Shown here: piece after piece, positions 63,301 to 64,000 of the stretch
Layout: the number at the start of each line of letters is the position of its first letter
Position numbering within the stretch: the first letter of the stretch is position 1
DNA from: Leifsonia sp. Leaf336
GTDB lineage: Bacteria > Actinomycetota > Actinomycetes > Actinomycetales > Microbacteriaceae
DNA: 64,000 bases
NCBI RefSeq assembly: GCF_001423695.1
Contig: NZ_LMOZ01000003.1
Span: 167,018-231,017, forward strand
Direction of reading: 5' to 3'
Notes under the pieces: model-generated
The model's input: only the letters and a program-made list of their open reading frames with translations
What the model was told of the DNA's origin: nothing
Databases searched by the model: none
Made by a program: the position numbers and the translations under genes

Positions 63301-64000
63301 AGAGTGTTGTACTGGTACTGCGTGTGATCCTGGTCGCCGTTGGTTCCACCGGTCCTGGTCGTTCCGACGCCGTAGACCTCGGCGAGGTTGCCGCCGGTGT
63401 TGTAGACGTAGTCGGCCTCCTGCCCCGCCCCGGAGACGACCTTGGTGATGTGGGTTCCGGTCCAGGTGAACGTGTACACGCGACCGCCCGGGTCGGTGAC
63501 CGTGTGGAGGTTCCCGCTCGCGTCATAGGCGAGGTTCGTCGCGTACTGCGGTGAAGCAGCCCTGCCCGCCGGGTCGCTGATCTTCGTCAGGTGCCCAGTT
63601 GTCACGTCGAACGTGAATTGGTCGCTGGCATGCCGGGTGAAGACGTAGGTCGTCCCTGACTTGACCAGCGTCGCATCGAACCGCGGCGCCGACGGCGTGT
63701 AGGTGCTGCCGGAGAGAGTGAACGGCACACTGGAGCCGTCCTCTTGATGGACGGTCACGGCGCCCCCGGTGCCGGTGGTCGCGCTCATCCCGTAATTGAA
63801 TGTCCAGCCGTGCCCGAAGGCGCCGTTTACAGCGCCCGATCCTGCCGGGCCGGAGGGGTCCGCGAGGGAGGAGCTGTAGGTGCGCGTGACGTTGAGGGCT
63901 TCTCCTAGACCCGGTGTGCTCAGATCCGTGGCGGTCTCACCGAAATAACCGGTCGCCGTGTCGACGGGGTCACCGGCGGTGCGGCGCACGCACCCGCAGT
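60372..64000 (-). CDS. RHS/YD-repeat toxin protein (5' end beyond window)
   Basis: Open frame from the right edge to 60372, about 1209 residues. A GTG at 63989 exists but the frame continues upstream (CGCVRRTAGD), so the start is missing. It opens with the DUF6531-like RHS start (GDPVDTATGYF, TYSSSLADPSG), followed by many YD repeats (YDNADRPTKV, YDAAGNTTGI). The RHS core ends at LIYLQARYYDPTTAVFVSVD and DPLNRLDPLGMDW. The last ~126 residues form the variable tip: Gly/Ala-rich and hydrophobic (LASTAFGVLGIVADLTGFGA, LAFEGLSILTGTAATIYDCS). The core's autoproteolytic and delivery roles are known for the family. A membrane-disrupting tip is inferred from hydrophobicity and the membrane partners. 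Confidence 0.93.
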   Translation of the reverse strand, partial: CGCVRRTAGDPVDTATGYFGETATDLSTPGLGEALNVTRTYSSSLADPSGPAGSGAVNGAFGHGWTFNYGMSATTGTGGAVTVHQEDGSSVPFTLSGSTYTPSAPRFDATLVKSGTTYVFTRHASDQFTFDVTTGHLTKISDPAGRAASPQYATNLAYDASGNLHTVTDPGGRVYTFTWTGTHITKVVSGAGQEADYVYNTGGNLAEVYGVGTTRTGGTNGDQDHTQYQYNTLNLMTSERSPDNYGKTTTPTPVTSMTYDSSERVLTQTDPLGKVTTFTYGPNSGAGLTAGQNLVTDPVGHKTLYVYQNGLLTSMTKGYGATGASTWSYAYDPVTLGVSVQTNPDGSTQTFAYDDAGHQISASDGLGRTTSKQYDAAGNVTQSTDPTGLQTTTTYNASEKPTSVVVSLSGQSAESANDTLNPSYARSSSYGYTDAAHPGEATTFTNPNGHPTSYGYDSFGDLTTVTDAQSNVTKYGYDTTRGWKTSTVTPLGVAAGVAPGCTPPAKGCTTYAYDAYGHVTTTTDPLGHTTKATFDADGNQLTSTDGNNHTTTTTYDNADRPTKVQKPSTDATTTVYNDDGTINKVTDAATHNTSYLYDAQARFISSTNQDNKTTAYTYDGMGRLKTTTKPNNDVITQTWDNAGQLSGISYSGSSTPAVTYAYDGDGRRTSMTDGTGTSTYSYDSFGETTSVTTGSGATTGYSYDAAGNTTGINYPTTGSHATRHFNTLEQLDSVTDPASATTTFGYNADGMPTTIGYGNGDTSTVTYDNADRPASSALTRGATGLGTITYGRDNSGDLNATTPSAGAPGSATTYGYNANQYLTGSTVGTTTTAYGYDGVGDPTTVASATQVFDAAGQLCWTTTSTVSSPTCASPASGATTYSYDANGNRTGKTPGGSAATTYGYNVAGELTTVSGATSATYTYDGDGQRATKVAGSTGLTFTWDARGKVPQLLSDGTTDYVYGPTGTPVEQFTASGANQAYFFADAHGSTVELANQAGTVTGTYAYTPWGAVSSHSGASTPLQYGGGYADAETGLIYLQARYYDPTTAVFVSVDALVSRTMAAYLYTSNDPLNRLDPLGMDWNFGTWMGLASTAFGVLGIVADLTGFGAPVGLAFEGLSILTGTAATIYDCSNHDAVACGLDAVGLASGGIGGVARFVDIFGHVSETASYGLKAADGAGSAFGLSFGVAGNINGVASHSEAKKTCPKS

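Noticed and set aside
61827-63554. Long plus-strand frame opposite the second RHS gene
   Set aside because: Val/Gly/Arg-rich shadow of regular YD codons; no start signal or family match.
60960-63900. Possible CRISPR-like repeats
   Set aside because: The repetition is imperfect and in codon phase; it is the YD-repeat coding sequence.
1-64000. The two RHS pieces as one gene split by a 55-kb insertion
   Set aside because: Both are on the minus strand, but the left piece has the N-terminus and continues leftward while the right piece has the C-terminus and comes from the right, the wrong order for a split gene; the N-terminal architectures also differ.

Overview
The window is GC-rich actinobacterial chromosome, most likely Microbacteriaceae (Leifsonia or a close genus). 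Evidence is the strong G/C bias at third codon positions, actinobacterial families such as a WYL regulator, an ECF42-type sigma factor with a YCII partner, an FBP-domain EF-G-binding protein and a Stealth phosphotransferase, and CUT1 sugar transporters that lack their own ATPase. I see no rRNA, tRNA, CRISPR array, insertion sequence, integrase or replication origin.

Layout. (1) 1-5358: N-terminal 1786 residues of a secreted RHS/YD-repeat protein that runs off the left edge. (2) 5746-7586: Doc/antitoxin pair, VOC protein and WYL regulator. (3) 7628-10235: GH51 arabinofuranosidase and its LacI regulator, with shared operators. (4) 10334-13513: YCII protein, ECF42-like sigma factor and an MFS exporter; the operon and the exporter gene carry the same promoter motif at identical spacing. 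(5) 13546-16126: a short leader ORF with an attenuator-like RNA before an FBP-domain (FusB-like) protein, then an amylosucrase. (6) 16129-18213: leftward operon of SUKH, SUFU and ankyrin proteins, which resembles the immunity genes of polymorphic toxin systems; one ankyrin gene is broken. (7) 18314-19687: VOC protein and a hypothetical membrane-anchored protein.

(8) 19701-43069 is a large alpha-galactoside locus: two GH36 and two GH27 alpha-galactosidases, GH95, a CE7 esterase, an aldose 1-epimerase, two CUT1 ABC importers and two paralogous ROK repressors. Secreted GH27 enzymes would trim galactosyl side chains outside the cell. The importers would bring in oligosaccharides, and the signal-less GH36, GH95 and epimerase would finish them inside. 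(9) 43201-54642 continues the sugar theme with an AraC regulator, a large DUF5107/TPR protein, a frameshifted SDR gene, and a GH2 / Gfo-Idh / GPH-transporter operon controlled by a divergent LacI protein. (10) 54707-59124: hypothetical protein, GT1 glycosyltransferase, metallophosphoesterase and Stealth protein. (11) 59408-64000: C-terminal part of a second RHS protein with a hydrophobic tip, followed by two overlapping small membrane-protein genes that are probably its immunity genes; it runs off the right edge.

Overall the window is a glycan-foraging region flanked on both sides by RHS genes. The most unusual signals are the putative leader-peptide attenuator before the FBP gene, the RHS tip with two membrane partners, the immunity-like operon with no toxin beside it, the shared sigma-factor promoter, and several genes broken by small indels.
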